Source: Lichenicoccus sp964242335
Lineage (GTDB): Bacteria > Pseudomonadota > Alphaproteobacteria > Acetobacterales > Acetobacteraceae
DNA length: 64,000 nucleotides
Direction: 5' to 3'
Assembly (NCBI GenBank): GCA_964242335.1
Contig: CAXTAY010000001.1
Location: 62,001 to 126,000 of the forward strand
The translations under genes and the position numbers were made by a program. Positions 63,568-64,000 of the stretch are shown one piece after another. The first letter of the stretch is position 1; each line of letters opens with the position of its first letter. The notes beneath the pieces are model-generated. The model saw nothing but the letters and a program-made list of their open reading frames with translations, had not been told where the DNA came from and ran no database searches.

Positions 63568-64000
63568 ATGGACAGTGCCACCAACGACCTCGACGCGCTG
63601 TGGATGCCCTTCACCGCCAACCGTGCCTTCAAGCAGGCGCCGCGCCTGCTCGCGCGCGCCGAGGGCATGATGTACTACACGCCCGAGGGCCGGGAGGTGC
63701 TGGACGCGACCGCGGGCCTGTGGTGCGTCAATGCCGGGCATGGTCGCCGCCAGGTGATCGAGGCGATCCAGCGCACCGCCGCGGTACTGGATTTCGCGCC
63801 CTCGTTCCAGATGGGCCACCCGCTGATGTTCCAGGCGGCGTCCCGCCTGGCGCAGATCACCCCCGACGGCCTCGACCGCATCTTCTTCACCAACTCGGGC
63901 TCGGAGAGCGCCGACACCGCGCTCAAGATCGCGCTCGCCTACCACCGATCGCGCGGCGAGGCGCAGCGGATCAAGCTGATCGGCCGCGAGCGCGGCTATC
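63568..64000 (+). CDS. Omega-amino acid (beta-alanine)--pyruvate aminotransferase, 5' part only
   Basis: Only the first 144 codons are in the window. The sequence LWMPFTANRAFKQAPRLLAR, MMYYTPEGREVLDATAGLWC and VNAGHGRRQVIEAIQ is typical of class-III omega-amino-acid:pyruvate aminotransferases, followed by the PLP phosphate-binding FFTNSGSESADTALKIAL. The PLP lysine lies beyond the window. These enzymes convert beta-alanine, beta-aminoisobutyrate or longer omega-amino acids to aldehydes with pyruvate as acceptor. It follows the symporter by 51 bp and is the most direct clue to the substrate type of the cluster. Confidence 0.9.
   Translation, partial: MDSATNDLDALWMPFTANRAFKQAPRLLARAEGMMYYTPEGREVLDATAGLWCVNAGHGRRQVIEAIQRTAAVLDFAPSFQMGHPLMFQAASRLAQITPDGLDRIFFTNSGSESADTALKIALAYHRSRGEAQRIKLIGRERGY

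Noticed and set aside
59342..64000. Calling the right arm a nylon-oligomer degradation operon (nylA-nylC-nylD)
   Set aside because: Family membership matches, but these families are broad and the left arm and TonB receptor suit natural peptides equally well. Kept only as a possible analogy.

Overview
This is a very GC-rich, densely packed bacterial chromosome segment with few gaps. It carries 62 protein-coding genes (two cut by the window edges) and no rRNA, tRNA, CRISPR array or insertion sequence that I could find. The order rho / mnmE / mnmG / rsmG with an embedded parS site, the trpB-trpA-accD-folC string, the hprK-rapZ-EIIA-HPr-EI phosphorelay and the long overlapping start/stop operons point to an alphaproteobacterium. 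Two copies of an intergenic hairpin repeat of the kind common in Acetobacteraceae suggest that family (inference, moderate confidence). The rsmG/mnmG/parS end of the window is probably close to the replication origin.

Layout. 1-6.2 kb: origin-side block of rsmG (partial), mnmG and mnmE on the minus strand, ogt and a quinone oxidoreductase on the plus strand, then rho on the minus strand. 6.4-14.7 kb: corA diverging from trpB-trpA-accD-folC, then an exported S10 carboxypeptidase and a nucleoside hydrolase. 14.7-20.4 kb: an unrecognised protein with a possible ADP-ribosyltransferase-like C-terminus, an atypical RidA protein and the regulatory phosphotransferase cassette. 20.4-32.2 kb: mixed housekeeping (FAD protein, CcdA plus thioredoxin-like protein, purH, aminotransferase, lolA, class-26 amidotransferase, topoisomerase IB, rsmI/LpoA-like pair). 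32.4-39.1 kb: lipid A/Kdo genes (lpxK, kdtA, acyltransferase), a second parS, aroC, fabI, pdxH, universal stress protein. 39.3-47.4 kb: a phosphatase plus large PLP-enzyme pair, then the complete dTDP-L-rhamnose pathway with a glycosyltransferase.

47.4-64 kb is the accessory region of most interest. It is a two-armed cluster around a LysR regulator. The left arm (minus strand) is a translationally coupled oligopeptide ABC transporter (A-B-C-D-F) followed by a P1-family N-terminal-nucleophile peptidase, an alpha/beta hydrolase and a TPR protein. The right arm (plus strand) is LysR, a TonB-dependent receptor, an amidase-signature hydrolase, a second P1 peptidase with an export signal, a DUF3311-type protein, a sodium/solute symporter and an omega-amino-acid:pyruvate aminotransferase. 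Together they look like a pathway that takes up and hydrolyses an amide- or peptide-linked compound releasing a beta- or omega-amino acid. The substrate cannot be read from sequence.
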